From NCBI RefSeq assembly GCF_024400215.1, contig NZ_CP053748.1:4898001-4962000 (forward strand): a stretch of 64,000 nt of DNA, in the 5' to 3' direction. The notes beneath the pieces were generated by a model. It was given only the letters and a program-made list of their open reading frames with translations, made no database searches and had not been told where the DNA came from. Below are positions 10,509-19,920 of the stretch, in pieces. The DNA comes from Massilia sp. erpn (GTDB lineage Bacteria > Pseudomonadota > Gammaproteobacteria > Burkholderiales > Burkholderiaceae_D). Each line of letters begins with the position of its first letter. Position 1 is the stretch's first letter. The position numbers and the translations under genes are program-made.

Positions 10509-10886
10509 CTAAAGGGTGTGGGTGGCGCGCGAGGAGCGCAGGGCTGCGCCCAGGATTTCCTCGATGCGCAGTTTGGTGCGCTTGCCCGATTCGTCGTCGG
10601 GGAAATGCACGCCGATGCCTTGCGCCTTGTTGTTATTGGCGCCCGGCGGCGTGATCCACGCCACCTTGCCGGCAATCGGGTATTTGTTCGGATCGTCCAT
10701 CAGCGACAGGATCAGATAGATCTCGTCGCCGATCTTGTACGGTTTTTGCGTCGGCACAAACATCCCGCCGTTTTTCAGAAAGGGCATATAGGCCGCATAC
10801 AGGGCGGCTTTTTCCTTGATCGCCAGTGAGAGTACCGTGGGCCGCACCGCAGGCACGGTATTGGGGTCGTTCGTACTAGCGCTCAT
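10509..10886 (-). CDS. pilZ: Type IV pilus assembly protein PilZ
   Basis: The 125-residue cytoplasmic PilZ-domain protein is needed for type IV pilus biogenesis in relatives. It contains NGGMFVPTQKPYKIGDEIYLILSLMDD and a KVAWITP segment with GIGVHF, as in stand-alone PilZ. The RxxxR c-di-GMP-binding motif of canonical PilZ domains is absent, as expected for this subfamily. Position directly after holB matches the conserved tmk-holB-pilZ order. The gap to holB is 9 bases. Confidence 0.92.
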   Translation of the reverse strand: MSASTNDPNTVPAVRPTVLSLAIKEKAALYAAYMPFLKNGGMFVPTQKPYKIGDEIYLILSLMDDPNKYPIAGKVAWITPPGANNNKAQGIGVHFPDDESGKRTKLRIEEILGAALRSSRATHTL

Positions 10887-10895
10887 TCTTCCCTT

Positions 10896-11924
10896 TCAGA
10901 CGCAGCTGGCAGTGTAATCCAGCAGCATATCCTCGATGAACAGCTTGGGCGACAGCGGGTGGTCGGACGTGGCCCGCCTGTCGTTAGCCCCTTTGATGGC
11001 GGCCATCAGGCGGCTGATGTGGATCTTCTCGGCCAGCCCCGCCAGCTCGCGCTGGTAACGGGGATAATACCGGATCTTGCCCGCCAGTTTGCAGGAAAAC
11101 AGGTCGTAGAGCCAGCGCTGCTGCCACGATACGAGGGAGGACAGCGGCACTTTCTGCAGCTTGTCGGCCGTGCGCAGCGCGCCTTCCACGCTGGGGCGGG
11201 CCAGATACTGCAGGAAGGCTTCCAGCTCTTCGCGGCTGCCCGTTTCCGCCTGGGCCATGGCCGCCAGCGGCGCCCCGCCCTGCTCGCGCAGCCAGCTGTC
11301 GGCGTCCGGCACGCCCTGCTCCTTCAGCCAGGCCAGCGCTTCTTCATGGCTCGGCATGGGCATGGCGAACTTGCGGCAGCGCGACAGGATGGTCGGCAGC
11401 AGCCTATCCAGGCTATTCGACGCCAGCAGGAAGACGGTGCCGGGCGGCGGTTCTTCCAGGGTTTTCAGCAAGGCGTTCGAGGCCGGCATATTCAGCGCCT
11501 CGGCCGGATACAGCACCACCACGCGCAAGCCCTGGCGGTGGGTGGAAATGTTCATGAAATCGGCCAGCGAGCGGATTTGCTCGATCTTGATCTCTTTGGA
11601 TGGCGTCTTGGACTTGGCGGCTTTCTTGCTCTCTTCACCCTCCTCGCCCTCGCCCGCCACCTCGTCTTCCATCGATTCAGGACGGATGCGGCGGTAATCC
11701 GGGTGGTTCTGCTGCAGGAACCAGCCGCAGGAGGCGCACTCGCCGCAGGCATGGCCGTCGGGACGCGCGTTCTCGCATAGCAAGGCTTGCGCGAACTGCT
11801 CGATGAAACCGGACTTGCCTATGCCGGCCGCGCCATGGAACAGGATGGCGTGCGGCATGCGCTGGCGCAGCTGCTGCAGCTGCTGCCAGGCGCCCTGCTG
11901 CCAGGGATAGACCGACCCGCTCAT
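10896..11924 (-). CDS. holB: DNA polymerase III delta' subunit
   Basis: The 342-residue clamp-loader subunit has a Walker-A-like [10 protein letters not shown] near residue 35, a zinc module (C-x9-C-x2-C-x2-C around CGECASC) and [12 protein letters not shown], typical of delta'. An acidic/lysine-rich insertion (residues ~95-125) precedes KIEQIRSL. The start at 11924 overlaps the tmk stop by 4 bases (ATGA), indicating translational coupling; the frame stays open further upstream but that stretch is antisense to nothing and lies over tmk. Confidence 0.94.
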   Translation of the reverse strand: MSGSVYPWQQGAWQQLQQLRQRMPHAILFHGAAGIGKSGFIEQFAQALLCENARPDGHACGECASCGWFLQQNHPDYRRIRPESMEDEVAGEGEEGEESKKAAKSKTPSKEIKIEQIRSLADFMNISTHRQGLRVVVLYPAEALNMPASNALLKTLEEPPPGTVFLLASNSLDRLLPTILSRCRKFAMPMPSHEEALAWLKEQGVPDADSWLREQGGAPLAAMAQAETGSREELEAFLQYLARPSVEGALRTADKLQKVPLSSLVSWQQRWLYDLFSCKLAGKIRYYPRYQRELAGLAEKIHISRLMAAIKGANDRRATSDHPLSPKLFIEDMLLDYTASCV

Positions 11925-12538
11925 GCCAGCTGGCCCATGATTTCGGCCAGCTGCGCCTGGATCTGCGGGATGGTCTGCGAGGAATCGATGACGCGGAAGC
12001 GCTGCGGATACTGTTCGGCGCGGCGCAGGTACTCGGCGCGCGTGGCGGAGAAGAAATCGGACTGTTCGCGCTCGAACTTGTCCAGCTCGCGGGTGGCGTC
12101 CAGGCGGGCGCGCGCCACTTCCAGCGGCACGTCGAAGAGGAAGGTCAGGTCGGGCTGCAGCTGCGGATGCACCCACTGCTCCAGCGCTTCGATCTTGGCC
12201 AGGTCCAGGCCACGGCCGCCGCCCTGGTAGGCGAAACTGGCGTCGGTGAAGCGATCGGAAATCACCCATGCGCCGCGTTCCAGCGCCGGGGCGATGACCT
12301 GGGCGATATGTTCGCGGCGGCTGGCGAACACCAGCAGAGCTTCGGTTTCGAGGTGCATTTTCTCGTGCAGCACCAGTTCGCGCAGCTTTTCGCCCAGCGG
12401 CGTGCCGCCCGGTTCGCGCGAGCTGACCAGCTCCACGCCGCGCGCCGCGATCAGATCGGCGACGAACTGGATGTGGGTGGACTTGCCGGCACCGTCGATG
12501 CCTTCGAAGGTGATGAATTTGCCGCGTGTTTGAGTCAT
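11921..12538 (-). CDS. tmk: Thymidylate kinase
   Basis: The enzyme phosphorylates dTMP to dTDP in the dTTP pathway. The 205-residue protein shows the P-loop [11 protein letters not shown], the [16 protein letters not shown] motif that binds dTMP, and the [15 protein letters not shown] segment. Start and stop overlap mltG and holB by 4 bases each, so three genes are translationally coupled. Confidence 0.96.
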   Translation of the reverse strand: MTQTRGKFITFEGIDGAGKSTHIQFVADLIAARGVELVSSREPGGTPLGEKLRELVLHEKMHLETEALLVFASRREHIAQVIAPALERGAWVISDRFTDASFAYQGGGRGLDLAKIEALEQWVHPQLQPDLTFLFDVPLEVARARLDATRELDKFEREQSDFFSATRAEYLRRAEQYPQRFRVIDSSQTIPQIQAQLAEIMGQLA

Positions 12539-13524
12539 TGTCTTTGATACTGGTTGACCGCCCGGTTATGGTCGGTCAGGTTGTCTGAAAACTGGCTGGT
12601 GCCGTTGCCGCGCGCCACAAAGTACAGGGCGCCGGATTTGGCCGGCGACATCGCCGCCGTCAGCGATTGCAGTCCGGGCAGCGAAATCGGCGTCGGCGGC
12701 AGGCCGGTGCGCGTATAGGTATTGTAAGGGGTGTCCGTTTCCAGGTCTTTTTTGCGGATATTGCCGTCGAAGCGGGCGCCCATGCCATAGATCACGGTGG
12801 GATCGGTCTGCAGCAGCATGCCCAGGCGCAGGCGGTTGACGAAGACGGCGGCGATCATGGTGCGCTCGGACTTCTGCCCGGTTTCCTTTTCCACGATGGA
12901 GGCCATGGTCAGCGCCTGGTAGGGATTCGCATACGGCAGGTTCTGGTCGCGTTTCTCCCAGGCCGTGACCAGGTGCTGAATCAGACTGCTGTGCGCCTTG
13001 CGGTAGATATCCAGCTCGCTGGAACCTTTGGCAAACAGATAAGTATCGGGGAAGAACAAGCCTTCCGGATTCTTGTATTCGGTGCTGATGCGGCTCATCA
13101 GTTCGCGGTCGCTCAGTTCCACGGTATCGTGTTTCAAGCCACGGTGGGCGGCGATGGCGGCGCGCATCTGCTTGAAGGTCCAGCCTTCGATGATGGTCAG
13201 CGACTCTTGCGCGAACTCGCCGCGCACCAGCTGCTCGACCAGTTTCATCGGCGTGGTGCCGGGTTTCAGCTCGTAGGTGCCGGCTTTCAGCTTATTGCTG
13301 CGCGAGGTGACGCGGGCCAGCAGATTGAACAGCAGCGGCTGGATCGGTACGCCGGCTTCTGCCATCTGCTGGCCGGCCGCATGGGCGCCGCTGCCCTTGC
13401 TGATGGTGAATTCAATCGGGTCTCCTTCGGTGGTGATCGGCTCCTGCACCCACCAGGCAAATCCTCCCGCTGCCGCGATGGCGGCGATCATGCCGCAAGC
13501 TATGGTTTTTGTTATAAATGCCAT
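12535..13524 (-). CDS. mltG: Endolytic murein transglycosylase MltG (YceG)
   Basis: MltG is an inner-membrane lytic transglycosylase that cuts nascent glycan strands and sets their length. The 329-residue protein has one N-terminal TM helix (about residues 7-25) and a periplasmic YceG domain. The catalytic region ASIVEKETG with following AAVFVNRL and [10 protein letters not shown] is intact, and it ends with the usual [13 protein letters not shown] segment. It is the first gene of the operon leading through tmk, holB, pilZ, GNAT and tatD to the ankyrin gene. Confidence 0.95.
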   Translation of the reverse strand: MAFITKTIACGMIAAIAAAGGFAWWVQEPITTEGDPIEFTISKGSGAHAAGQQMAEAGVPIQPLLFNLLARVTSRSNKLKAGTYELKPGTTPMKLVEQLVRGEFAQESLTIIEGWTFKQMRAAIAAHRGLKHDTVELSDRELMSRISTEYKNPEGLFFPDTYLFAKGSSELDIYRKAHSSLIQHLVTAWEKRDQNLPYANPYQALTMASIVEKETGQKSERTMIAAVFVNRLRLGMLLQTDPTVIYGMGARFDGNIRKKDLETDTPYNTYTRTGLPPTPISLPGLQSLTAAMSPAKSGALYFVARGNGTSQFSDNLTDHNRAVNQYQRQ

Positions 13525-13669
13525 ACTTCAATAACTCAATGTGTTAAGCGCATATTGAACCAGATTCCCCGCAGATGTAAGCAATTTCAAGGCTGCGGGC
13601 GGGAATTTCGGGACATCACTATAATTAGCCCGTAATGATAATGCTTTCATCGTCAATTTATTGGATTTT

Positions 13670-14674
13670 ATGAATAACTGGAACGAACTTTTAGTGCCGC
13701 GTGAACACACCTTGAACCCGGCCGAGCTGGCCGTGGGCTTTGTGGCGCCCGTCACCGACCAGGGTCTGATCGCCTTCACGGGTGCGGAATCGGCCACTTT
13801 CCTGCATAGCCAGCTGACCAACGATGTGGAACATCTGGACCGGGACGAGGTGCGTCTGGCGGGCTACTGCTCGCCCAAGGGCCGCCTGCTGGCGTCCTTC
13901 CTGATGTGGCGCAACGAGGAATCGGTCTTCCTGCAACTGGCGCGCGAAATTCAGCCGGCCCTGCAAAAGCGTTTGCAGATGTTCGTGCTGCGCGCAAAAA
14001 CCAAGGCCAGCGACGCCGGCGAAGGCCAGGTCGTGCTGGGCCTGGGCGGCGGCCAGGCGGAAGCCGTGCTGCAAACCTGGTTCGATGTGATGCCAGCCAG
14101 ACCCTATTCGAAAATCGAGCACCCGCTGGGCACCCTGCTGCGCGTGGCCGACGCTTTCGGCGCGCCGCGCTATCTGTGGCTGGCGACGCCGGAAACCGTC
14201 GCCACCGCCGCACCGGTGCTGGCCGAACGCCTGAACGTGGGCGGCAATGCAGCTTGGCGCTTGTCAGAAATTCATGCCGGCGTGCCGCAGATCGCGGCAG
14301 CGACCCAGGAACAGTTCGTGCCGCAGATGATCAATCTGGAGCTGCTGGGCGGCGTGAACTTCAAGAAGGGCTGCTATCCGGGCCAGGAAATCGTGGCGCG
14401 CAGCCAGTATCTGGGCAAGTTGAAACGCCGCACGGCCCTGGTGTCGGTGGCCGCCGACGCGCTGCCCGGCGTGGAAGTGTTTTCGCCGACCGATCCGGAA
14501 CAGCCTTGCGGCATGGTGGTGAACGCCGCGCCGAACGGCGCCGGCGGCTCGGACGCGCTGGTGGAAATGAAGCTCGATGCGCTGGAAAGCGCCGACGTGC
14601 GCCTCGGCGCGGCGGGCGGCCCTGCCCTGCAATTCCTGCCCATGCCTTACGTGCTGGACAAGCTCGACGTCTGA
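13670..14674 (+). CDS. ygfZ: Folate-binding protein YgfZ (Fe-S cluster repair factor)
   Basis: YgfZ is a tetrahydrofolate-binding protein related to the GcvT aminomethyltransferase that helps maintain certain Fe-S enzymes. The 334-residue product has FLHSQLTNDV near the N-terminus, GYCSPKGRLLASF, and the family signature KGCYPGQEIVAR with its conserved cysteine. The ATG at 13670 was chosen over a TTG nine bases upstream. A TATAAT-like -10 lies at 13620-13625, without a clear -35. It is divergent from mltG and leads into DUF4936 and NRDE genes. Confidence 0.93.
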   Translation: MNNWNELLVPREHTLNPAELAVGFVAPVTDQGLIAFTGAESATFLHSQLTNDVEHLDRDEVRLAGYCSPKGRLLASFLMWRNEESVFLQLAREIQPALQKRLQMFVLRAKTKASDAGEGQVVLGLGGGQAEAVLQTWFDVMPARPYSKIEHPLGTLLRVADAFGAPRYLWLATPETVATAAPVLAERLNVGGNAAWRLSEIHAGVPQIAAATQEQFVPQMINLELLGGVNFKKGCYPGQEIVARSQYLGKLKRRTALVSVAADALPGVEVFSPTDPEQPCGMVVNAAPNGAGGSDALVEMKLDALESADVRLGAAGGPALQFLPMPYVLDKLDV

Positions 14675-14675
14675 T

Positions 14676-14966
14676 ATGCACGATCTGTACATTTATTACC
14701 AGGTGCGGGAGGACGGTGCGTCCGCCCTGCTGCCCCTGGTCGCGGCCCTGCAATCCGAGCTGGCCGCGCGCTACACCCTGGCGCCGCAATTGAAGCGCCG
14801 CCCTCAGGCCAAGAATGGCCTGCAGACATGGATGGAAGTTTACCCCGCCGCGCCGGCCGGTTTCGACACCGTGCTGGCGCAGGCCGTGGAGCGTTCGGGC
14901 ATTCTGCCTTTGCTGGCCGGGCCGCGCCACACCGAAGTATTTACGGATCTGATCTCATGTGTTTGA
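14676..14966 (+). CDS. DUF4936 family protein
   Basis: The 96-residue protein begins MHDLYIYYQV and has the compact alpha/beta look of DUF4936, found next to ygfZ in Burkholderiales. Conserved-looking points are LKRRP, the TWMEVY strand and a GPRHTEVF motif near the end. Its function is unknown. The ATG comes one base after the ygfZ stop, and the 3' end overlaps the next gene by 10 bases in another frame, so the three genes are likely cotranscribed. Confidence 0.75.
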   Translation: MHDLYIYYQVREDGASALLPLVAALQSELAARYTLAPQLKRRPQAKNGLQTWMEVYPAAPAGFDTVLAQAVERSGILPLLAGPRHTEVFTDLISCV

Positions 14967-15781
14967 TTGTTTTCGCCTGGCAGGTCGTGCCGGGCGTGCC
15001 GCTTATCGCCGCGGCCAACCGCGACGAGTATTACGAGCGCGCAGCCGCTCCCGCCGCCAGCTGGCCGGAGCACCCGCATATTTTCGCCGGCCGCGACCTG
15101 AAAGCCGGCGGCAGCTGGATGGGCATCACGCGCTGCGAGGACGCGCCCGGGCAGGAAGAAGCGCCGCCGCTGCGGGCCGATTGCTCCAATGCCGCCACGC
15201 CGCAGCCGGTGGCGCCGCCCAGCAACTGCTCCCCTTCGCGCTTTGCCGCCATCACCAATATCCGCGCGCCGCAGGAGCATAAGGACGATGCGCCTTCGCG
15301 CGGTCAACTGGTGGCCGATTTCCTGGCCGGGTCCATGAGCGCACTGGAATACGTGGAACAGATCCGCGAATCCAGCACCGCTTACAATGGCTTCAACCTG
15401 GTGCTATGCGACGGCAGGGACCTGGTTTGGTTCTCGAACAAAGGCATGGACGATGAGCGCTGCGGCAAGCCGCTGCCGCCTGGCATTTACGGCCTGTCCA
15501 ACGCCCTGCTGGATTCGCCCTGGCCCAAGGTGTTGAAGACCAAGGCGCAATTCGCCAGCCTGCTCTGCCTCGGCGCGCCGGAAGAAGCCTACTTCGAGAT
15601 GCTGTCCGACACCACCCGCGCGCCCGACCTGCGCCTGCCGGAAACCGGCGTGCCGCTGGAACTGGAACGCGTGCTGTCGGCCGTGAAGATCGAATCGCCC
15701 AGCTACGGCACGCGCAGCTCCACCGTGGTCAAGCTCTACGCCAACGCCCCCGGCGTGCTGCACGAAGTGGCCGTGCACTGA
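14957..15781 (+). CDS. NRDE family protein (TANGO2-like)
   Basis: The 274-residue protein starts MCLIVFAW with the invariant Cys2 and carries the naming motif AANRDEYY at residues ~18-26, followed by GSWMGI and FAAITNIR. NRDE/TANGO2 proteins are Ntn-hydrolase-like; proposed roles in haem or lipid handling are not settled. The start at 14957 is fixed by the family N-terminus. Residues ~60-94 look like an insertion (Pro/Ala/Cys-rich, three Cys) exactly where relatives pass directly from GxTR to FAAxTN. It is the last gene of the ygfZ-DUF4936-NRDE unit. Confidence 0.88.
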   Translation: MCLIVFAWQVVPGVPLIAAANRDEYYERAAAPAASWPEHPHIFAGRDLKAGGSWMGITRCEDAPGQEEAPPLRADCSNAATPQPVAPPSNCSPSRFAAITNIRAPQEHKDDAPSRGQLVADFLAGSMSALEYVEQIRESSTAYNGFNLVLCDGRDLVWFSNKGMDDERCGKPLPPGIYGLSNALLDSPWPKVLKTKAQFASLLCLGAPEEAYFEMLSDTTRAPDLRLPETGVPLELERVLSAVKIESPSYGTRSSTVVKLYANAPGVLHEVAVH

Positions 15782-15834
15782 GACAAAGGAGGCCAGCGCA
15801 CGCTGGCCCCTCGCATGGCTGGGCGCCTGAACGG

Positions 15835-17418
15835 TCAATGACCGATGCAGCCCACCACCACTTTGTCATCGGCCCTGACGGGGGTAAATGGCTGGATCGA
15901 GCTGCCGGCATCGTTCGCATAAGGCATGGGTGCGACGACGACATTACGCTGTCCGCAATTATTGATATTGGCCGGACCAGGGCGCACCAGGAAAGCGTTT
16001 GCCTGCACCTGAGCCTGCAGCATACCGCTGACACTGATCCCGACAAAAGCTGTCACCGTTTCGCTGCCGCTGGTGTTGTTATAGAACTTGGCGCCCCTGC
16101 CGGTATAGGTGCTGTTGCCGAACCATGGACGGGTGCCGTTGGAAATGATGAAGTCCAGATGCACGTCCGGACCGGACCAAACCATATTGTCATTGAATTG
16201 CGTGCCGGTGAAATCGAGCACCGTGCCAAGCGGATAGATCGATGAGAAGTTGGTGTCCAGCGAATTCAGCGGGTCAGCCACCAGTCCGCCATACGCAGAG
16301 TTCCCGGCATTCAGGATCCAGTTATTGCGTACAACCGAGGTCTGGGTGTCGGGGTGGGCGCGGAACACCACGATACCGACATCGGTGGCATCCACAATGC
16401 TGTTTCGCTCCACGATGATATTGGTGCATGAGACGCTGATCCCGTCGCTCCAGCCGCCACCCGTATGCGTCGAGCCGTAAGCGGTGATCAGGTTGTCGGA
16501 AACGCTGCCGTTGCGGCAGGCAGCCAGTCCGGCGCTGGTCCAGTTATGTAAATGGGTAAAGCCGGTTGAATCGGTCAGAAGGTTACGGACCACGCTGGTG
16601 TTGTTGCCGGAAGCCTGGATATTCGCCCCGCCAATGAAACCGAAGCGATTGCGTTGACCATCGACCCACACGCTGGTCAGCTTGGAGTTATCCTGCATAT
16701 TGATCATGGGGGCGGTAAACGCCGCGTTACGCGCAATGCGCGCCAGCAGCGGCGCCTTTCCAGAACCAGGCTCCCCCACGGTTGCGAGGACCACCCCGCT
16801 TGGAATATTGATCGGTTGTGAAAGCAGGATCGTCGCCCCTTGCTCCAGGAAGACCGTCATTCCCGGTGTGGCGCTTTGTAAGGCTGCGCGTAAAGAGGCT
16901 TCGTCTTTCACCGCTCCGGTGCTGGTCAGCACCAGATTGGCCGGCGGCGTTGCTTGCCAACCGCTTGGGCGGCCGCTGCAATACAGCGGCACACGATTGG
17001 CAAATTCAGCGTTGTTGAGCAGATTGTCGATTACCGTGACCCAGCTCGTTCCGCCATTCAGCTGGCTGATCGTATTGTTCAGCTCGCTAACGCTGGCATC
17101 CCGGTGCAGCACTGCGCGATAGAGGCGAAAAGCGCGTTCGTGGTTGCTGCGGGATGTTGAGAGGAATTCGGATGAAGACAGGATGTCGCGTGCCGAAGCC
17201 TTTAAGTTGGCGGCGTTGCAGGGCACACTGCCCCAATAGTTCAAATTGCCGCGCCAGCCGCTCTGGTCCGGTATGCGCCCCAAGCCCTCCGTATAGAGTT
17301 TTGCCGTGAACTGGGCGGTGGATGCTGAGGTGGCGGCATTGCCAAGCATTATGGCGCCAGACAGTACCGCAGTCAGCATAATTTGCAGAGAAAATCGCAC
17401 CTTCAATTTACACTCCAT
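15835..17418 (-). CDS. Secreted DUF4214 / right-handed beta-helix protein
   Basis: The 527-residue exoprotein has a Sec-like signal peptide (hydrophobic core ending near NAATSAS). Residues ~35-150 resemble a DUF4214 repeat pair: LYTEGLGRIPDQSGW and LYRAVLHRDASVSEL, each followed by an SxEF helix. From ~180 a right-handed parallel beta-helix follows, rich in Asn and short strands (VVRNLLT, VSDNLITAYG, IVERNSIVDA, VVRNNWIL), typical of pectate-lyase-like folds. No catalytic residues could be assigned. The ATG at 17418 lacks a ribosome site; a TTG at 17406 (MKVRFSL) has GGAG at good distance and may be the true start. A carbohydrate-related or surface role is inferred only. Confidence 0.72.
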   Translation of the reverse strand: MECKLKVRFSLQIMLTAVLSGAIMLGNAATSASTAQFTAKLYTEGLGRIPDQSGWRGNLNYWGSVPCNAANLKASARDILSSSEFLSTSRSNHERAFRLYRAVLHRDASVSELNNTISQLNGGTSWVTVIDNLLNNAEFANRVPLYCSGRPSGWQATPPANLVLTSTGAVKDEASLRAALQSATPGMTVFLEQGATILLSQPINIPSGVVLATVGEPGSGKAPLLARIARNAAFTAPMINMQDNSKLTSVWVDGQRNRFGFIGGANIQASGNNTSVVRNLLTDSTGFTHLHNWTSAGLAACRNGSVSDNLITAYGSTHTGGGWSDGISVSCTNIIVERNSIVDATDVGIVVFRAHPDTQTSVVRNNWILNAGNSAYGGLVADPLNSLDTNFSSIYPLGTVLDFTGTQFNDNMVWSGPDVHLDFIISNGTRPWFGNSTYTGRGAKFYNNTSGSETVTAFVGISVSGMLQAQVQANAFLVRPGPANINNCGQRNVVVAPMPYANDAGSSIQPFTPVRADDKVVVGCIGH

Positions 17419-17434
17419 TAGTGTTGAAAAGTAA

Positions 17435-17440
17435 ATTATA
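17435..17440 (-). promoter_or_regulatory. Candidate -10 box (TATAAT) of the beta-helix gene
   Basis: A consensus TATAAT on the minus strand lies 17 bases before the ATG at 17418 and 29 before the alternative TTG at 17406. No good -35 is visible. Transcription from it would leave about 10 bases before the ATG, which favours the TTG start. Confidence 0.35.
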
Positions 17441-17490
17441 TCAATGCGACATTGCAATAAACATAAGCGACAATCACCTGGAAAATATCG

Positions 17491-18165
17491 TCATGATGCG
17501 CGCCTTGCCACGCCCGATTTGGGACGGCGCACCGCCCGCACCTTGCCGCTATTGCCGCCGCCGCAGTAGAACAGGTCGGCGCCGTCCGATTCCAGGCCGC
17601 TGACGCCCGTCCCTTCCGGCATCTCCAGCTGCTCGAGTACCGCGCCGCTGTCCGGATCGATGCGGCGGATGTCGCTTTTCTCGGCTTCCCATGTGCCGTG
17701 CCACAGCTCGCCATCCACCCAGGTCACGCCGGTAACGAAGCGGTTCGATTCGATGGTGCGCAGGATGGCACCATTCGCCGGGTCGATACGGTGAATCTTG
17801 CGGTCGCGGTACTGGCCCACCCACAAGCTGCCTTCTGCCCAGGTCAGGCCGGAATCGTAGCCGTGGCCCGGCGCGGGAATCGAAGCCACGACTTTGCCGT
17901 TGGCCGGATCGATCTTGTCGATGCGCTCTTCGGCAATCTGGTAAAGATAGGTGCCGTCGAAGGCGGTGCCGGCGTCGCAGGCGCGCTCCAGCGCGCGGGT
18001 CTGTTCGCCGCTTTGCGGATCGAAGGCAATCAGCTTGGCGCCGGTGGCGGCCCAGACGCGCTGGCCATCGTGCGTCACGCCATGGACCTGTTCGGCCAAG
18101 GGACCGTACTCGCGCACGATTTCGGCGGCGCGCACCGTGGTCTGTGTTTTGCTGCTCTGGCTCAT
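17491..18165 (-). CDS. Beta-propeller protein (YVTN/Vgb/glutamine-cyclotransferase-like)
   Basis: The 224-residue protein contains repeated blades of the form IDPANG, seen as KIDPANGKVVASI, RIDPANGAILRTI and RIDPDSGAVLEQL, each preceded by a W-x(G/A) strand (VWAATG, LWVGQY, LWHGTW). No signal peptide is present, so it is probably cytoplasmic. Similar repeats occur in Vgb lyases, SMP-30-like and glutaminyl-cyclotransferase-like propellers; the length would give only 5 blades. The start at 18165 has an AAGGAG site. It follows a regulator gene by 48 bases and is probably cotranscribed with it. Confidence 0.7.
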   Translation of the reverse strand: MSQSSKTQTTVRAAEIVREYGPLAEQVHGVTHDGQRVWAATGAKLIAFDPQSGEQTRALERACDAGTAFDGTYLYQIAEERIDKIDPANGKVVASIPAPGHGYDSGLTWAEGSLWVGQYRDRKIHRIDPANGAILRTIESNRFVTGVTWVDGELWHGTWEAEKSDIRRIDPDSGAVLEQLEMPEGTGVSGLESDGADLFYCGGGNSGKVRAVRRPKSGVARRAS

Positions 18166-18213
18166 TTCATTTCTCCTTGTCGGGGACGCCGAAAGCGGCG
18201 CCGCAATGCCACT

Positions 18214-19434
18214 TTATTCGACTGACAACGATGAAGGGAGTAACAAGATTGTCGTGAATCCGGTCAGGGGCGGCGCCAGCCAGCGTTTGCTTCGGGTCTG
18301 GCCGATGGAACGTGCGCGGCCTTCCGCCTCCAGCTCGGCCAGCGCGCGCTGCACGGTGCGCTGGCTGCTGTCGAGGGCCAGCGCCAGCGCCGAGGTGGAC
18401 CAGGCGGCGCCATCGGACATCAGCGCCAGCAGCGCCGCCTGCTCGCCCGCTATCGGCGGCGCCAGCACGGCCACGCTGCGGCCCTGGCGCGGCTTGAGGA
18501 GGAAGCCGCGCGCGGTGGCTTCGATATCCGCCAGTCCCGCGAGAAGGCTGCGCAGCCGGCCGATTTCGACCCGCAGGCGGGCGCGATGCGACTCGTCGGC
18601 GTGGCGCAGGCGGAAAACCCGGGCGATCAGCGTTGCACGTTCGATATCGGCGGGCCATGCCGCCGCCAATGCGTAAGCCAGGGCAAACAGCACCGGCCGC
18701 CGCACCAGCGGCCGCCAGTCGCCGCTGACGCCCAAGCCACGGCGACAGGCATCGATCACCAGCGCATCGGAAGCCAGCAATGCGGCCACCTCGCCCAGGC
18801 ATAGCGCCTGCTCGCTATCCGCTTGCAAATGGCGGGCGGCGGGACGCTCAAGCGCGGCCCGTGCTTCAGCCACTTCGGCCAGCAGCGCTGCTACGCCGGA
18901 TTGCCGCGCGGCCTCATGCGCGCGCGACAGCGCCGGCAAGGCTGTGTCCATGTGCAGCGAACGCAGTGCCAGTTCCGCTGCACTTAGTGCGGCCACTGCC
19001 GCCAAGGCCGGCGGCAAAGCGCTGGTATCGAGATCGGCCAGCAGCTTGCCGGCTTCGCCCAAGCGGCCAAGCAGCAGCAATCTGCGCGCGGCGATGAGCC
19101 GCGCCTGCAGCGCATTGCGCCGGTCGGCATGGGATTCTAGGACATCGATTGCAGCGTTCAGCGCGCGCGGCGAAGCGCTGAAATCGCGCATCGCCAGTGC
19201 TACTTCCGCTTCCGCGACAAGGCAGCGGGCGCGCGCCAGCGCCTCGGGTGCGCCAAAACCACGGGCGGCCAGGCGCAGCAATTCACGGGAACGGGGGTAT
19301 TCGCCCAGCTGGGCCATGGCAATGCCGCGCAGGGCCAGCGCAGGCGGATCAGCGCGCAGCGCGATGCGTTTGAGCGCGCCGAGCGCGTCGCCGGCGGCGA
19401 GGAAGCGGGCGGCTGCCGCGATCAGGGAGTCCAT
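18214..19434 (-). CDS. Helix-turn-helix transcriptional regulator with helical-repeat N-terminal region
   Basis: The 406-residue protein is almost all alpha-helical and Ala/Leu/Arg-rich. Residues ~20-230 look like TPR-type repeats (RGIAMAQLGEYPRSRELLRLA, LGRLGEAGKLL). Near the C-terminus a winged-helix DNA-binding motif is visible: LALMSDGAAWSTSALALAL, DSSQRTVQRALAELEAEG. The final segment RSIGQTRSKRW could be the wing. Family unknown to me. It lies upstream of the beta-propeller gene in the same direction and may control it. The start is uncertain: Met at 19434 or ten residues earlier at 19464, neither with a ribosome site. Confidence 0.65.
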   Translation of the reverse strand: MDSLIAAAARFLAAGDALGALKRIALRADPPALALRGIAMAQLGEYPRSRELLRLAARGFGAPEALARARCLVAEAEVALAMRDFSASPRALNAAIDVLESHADRRNALQARLIAARRLLLLGRLGEAGKLLADLDTSALPPALAAVAALSAAELALRSLHMDTALPALSRAHEAARQSGVAALLAEVAEARAALERPAARHLQADSEQALCLGEVAALLASDALVIDACRRGLGVSGDWRPLVRRPVLFALAYALAAAWPADIERATLIARVFRLRHADESHRARLRVEIGRLRSLLAGLADIEATARGFLLKPRQGRSVAVLAPPIAGEQAALLALMSDGAAWSTSALALALDSSQRTVQRALAELEAEGRARSIGQTRSKRWLAPPLTGFTTILLLPSSLSVE

Positions 19435-19488
19435 GCCGACAGCATACACTGCCAGCCTGGCCATGAAGGAGGCTGTCGCCGCAGCCCT

Positions 19489-19920
19489 TTACTTGAAGCT
19501 GTACGTCATTTCGATATGGGGAATGCCCGCCTCATCGAACTCGCCGCCGCGCTGGACGAAGCCATGGTTCTGATAGAAAGGCGCGGCGCGGGTCTGGGCG
19601 TTCAGTACCACGGCATGGTCGCCGCGCGCGTGGGCTTGCGCCATCAGGCCTTGCAGCAGCGCGCCGCCTACGCCGCCACCGCGTGCCGACTTGCGCACCG
19701 CCATGCGGCCGATATGGCCGTCCGGCAGCAGGCGGCCGGTGCCGATAGCCACGCCGGCCGCGTCAAACGCAACCGCATGCAGGCAGACCGCATCCATCTC
19801 GTCCATTTCCAGCTCGGCAGGCACGTTCTGCTCCTGCACAAACACTTCCAGGCGGATCGGCGTCGCGTGCTCACGCAACTGATCCCAAACGCCGTAGCGG
19901 ACTTCCTGAACTATGCTCAT
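19489..19920 (-). CDS. GNAT N-acetyltransferase, ElaA/YjcF-like
   Basis: The 143-residue GNAT protein has the subfamily N-terminus IRLEVFVQEQNVPAELEMD, followed by GTGRLLPDGHIGRMAV and the acetyl-CoA loop RGGGVGGALLQGL. The end FYQNHGFVQRGGEFDEAGIPH is also typical of ElaA/YjcF. The substrate is unknown. Its start overlaps the stop of the SDR gene by 4 bases, so it belongs to the thiolase operon as its last gene. Confidence 0.87.
   Translation of the reverse strand: MSIVQEVRYGVWDQLREHATPIRLEVFVQEQNVPAELEMDEMDAVCLHAVAFDAAGVAIGTGRLLPDGHIGRMAVRKSARGGGVGGALLQGLMAQAHARGDHAVVLNAQTRAAPFYQNHGFVQRGGEFDEAGIPHIEMTYSFK

Noticed and set aside
10896..12269. Extended holB frame
   Set aside because: The part above 11924 overlaps tmk in another frame; the ATG at 11924 with 4-base overlap fits the family.
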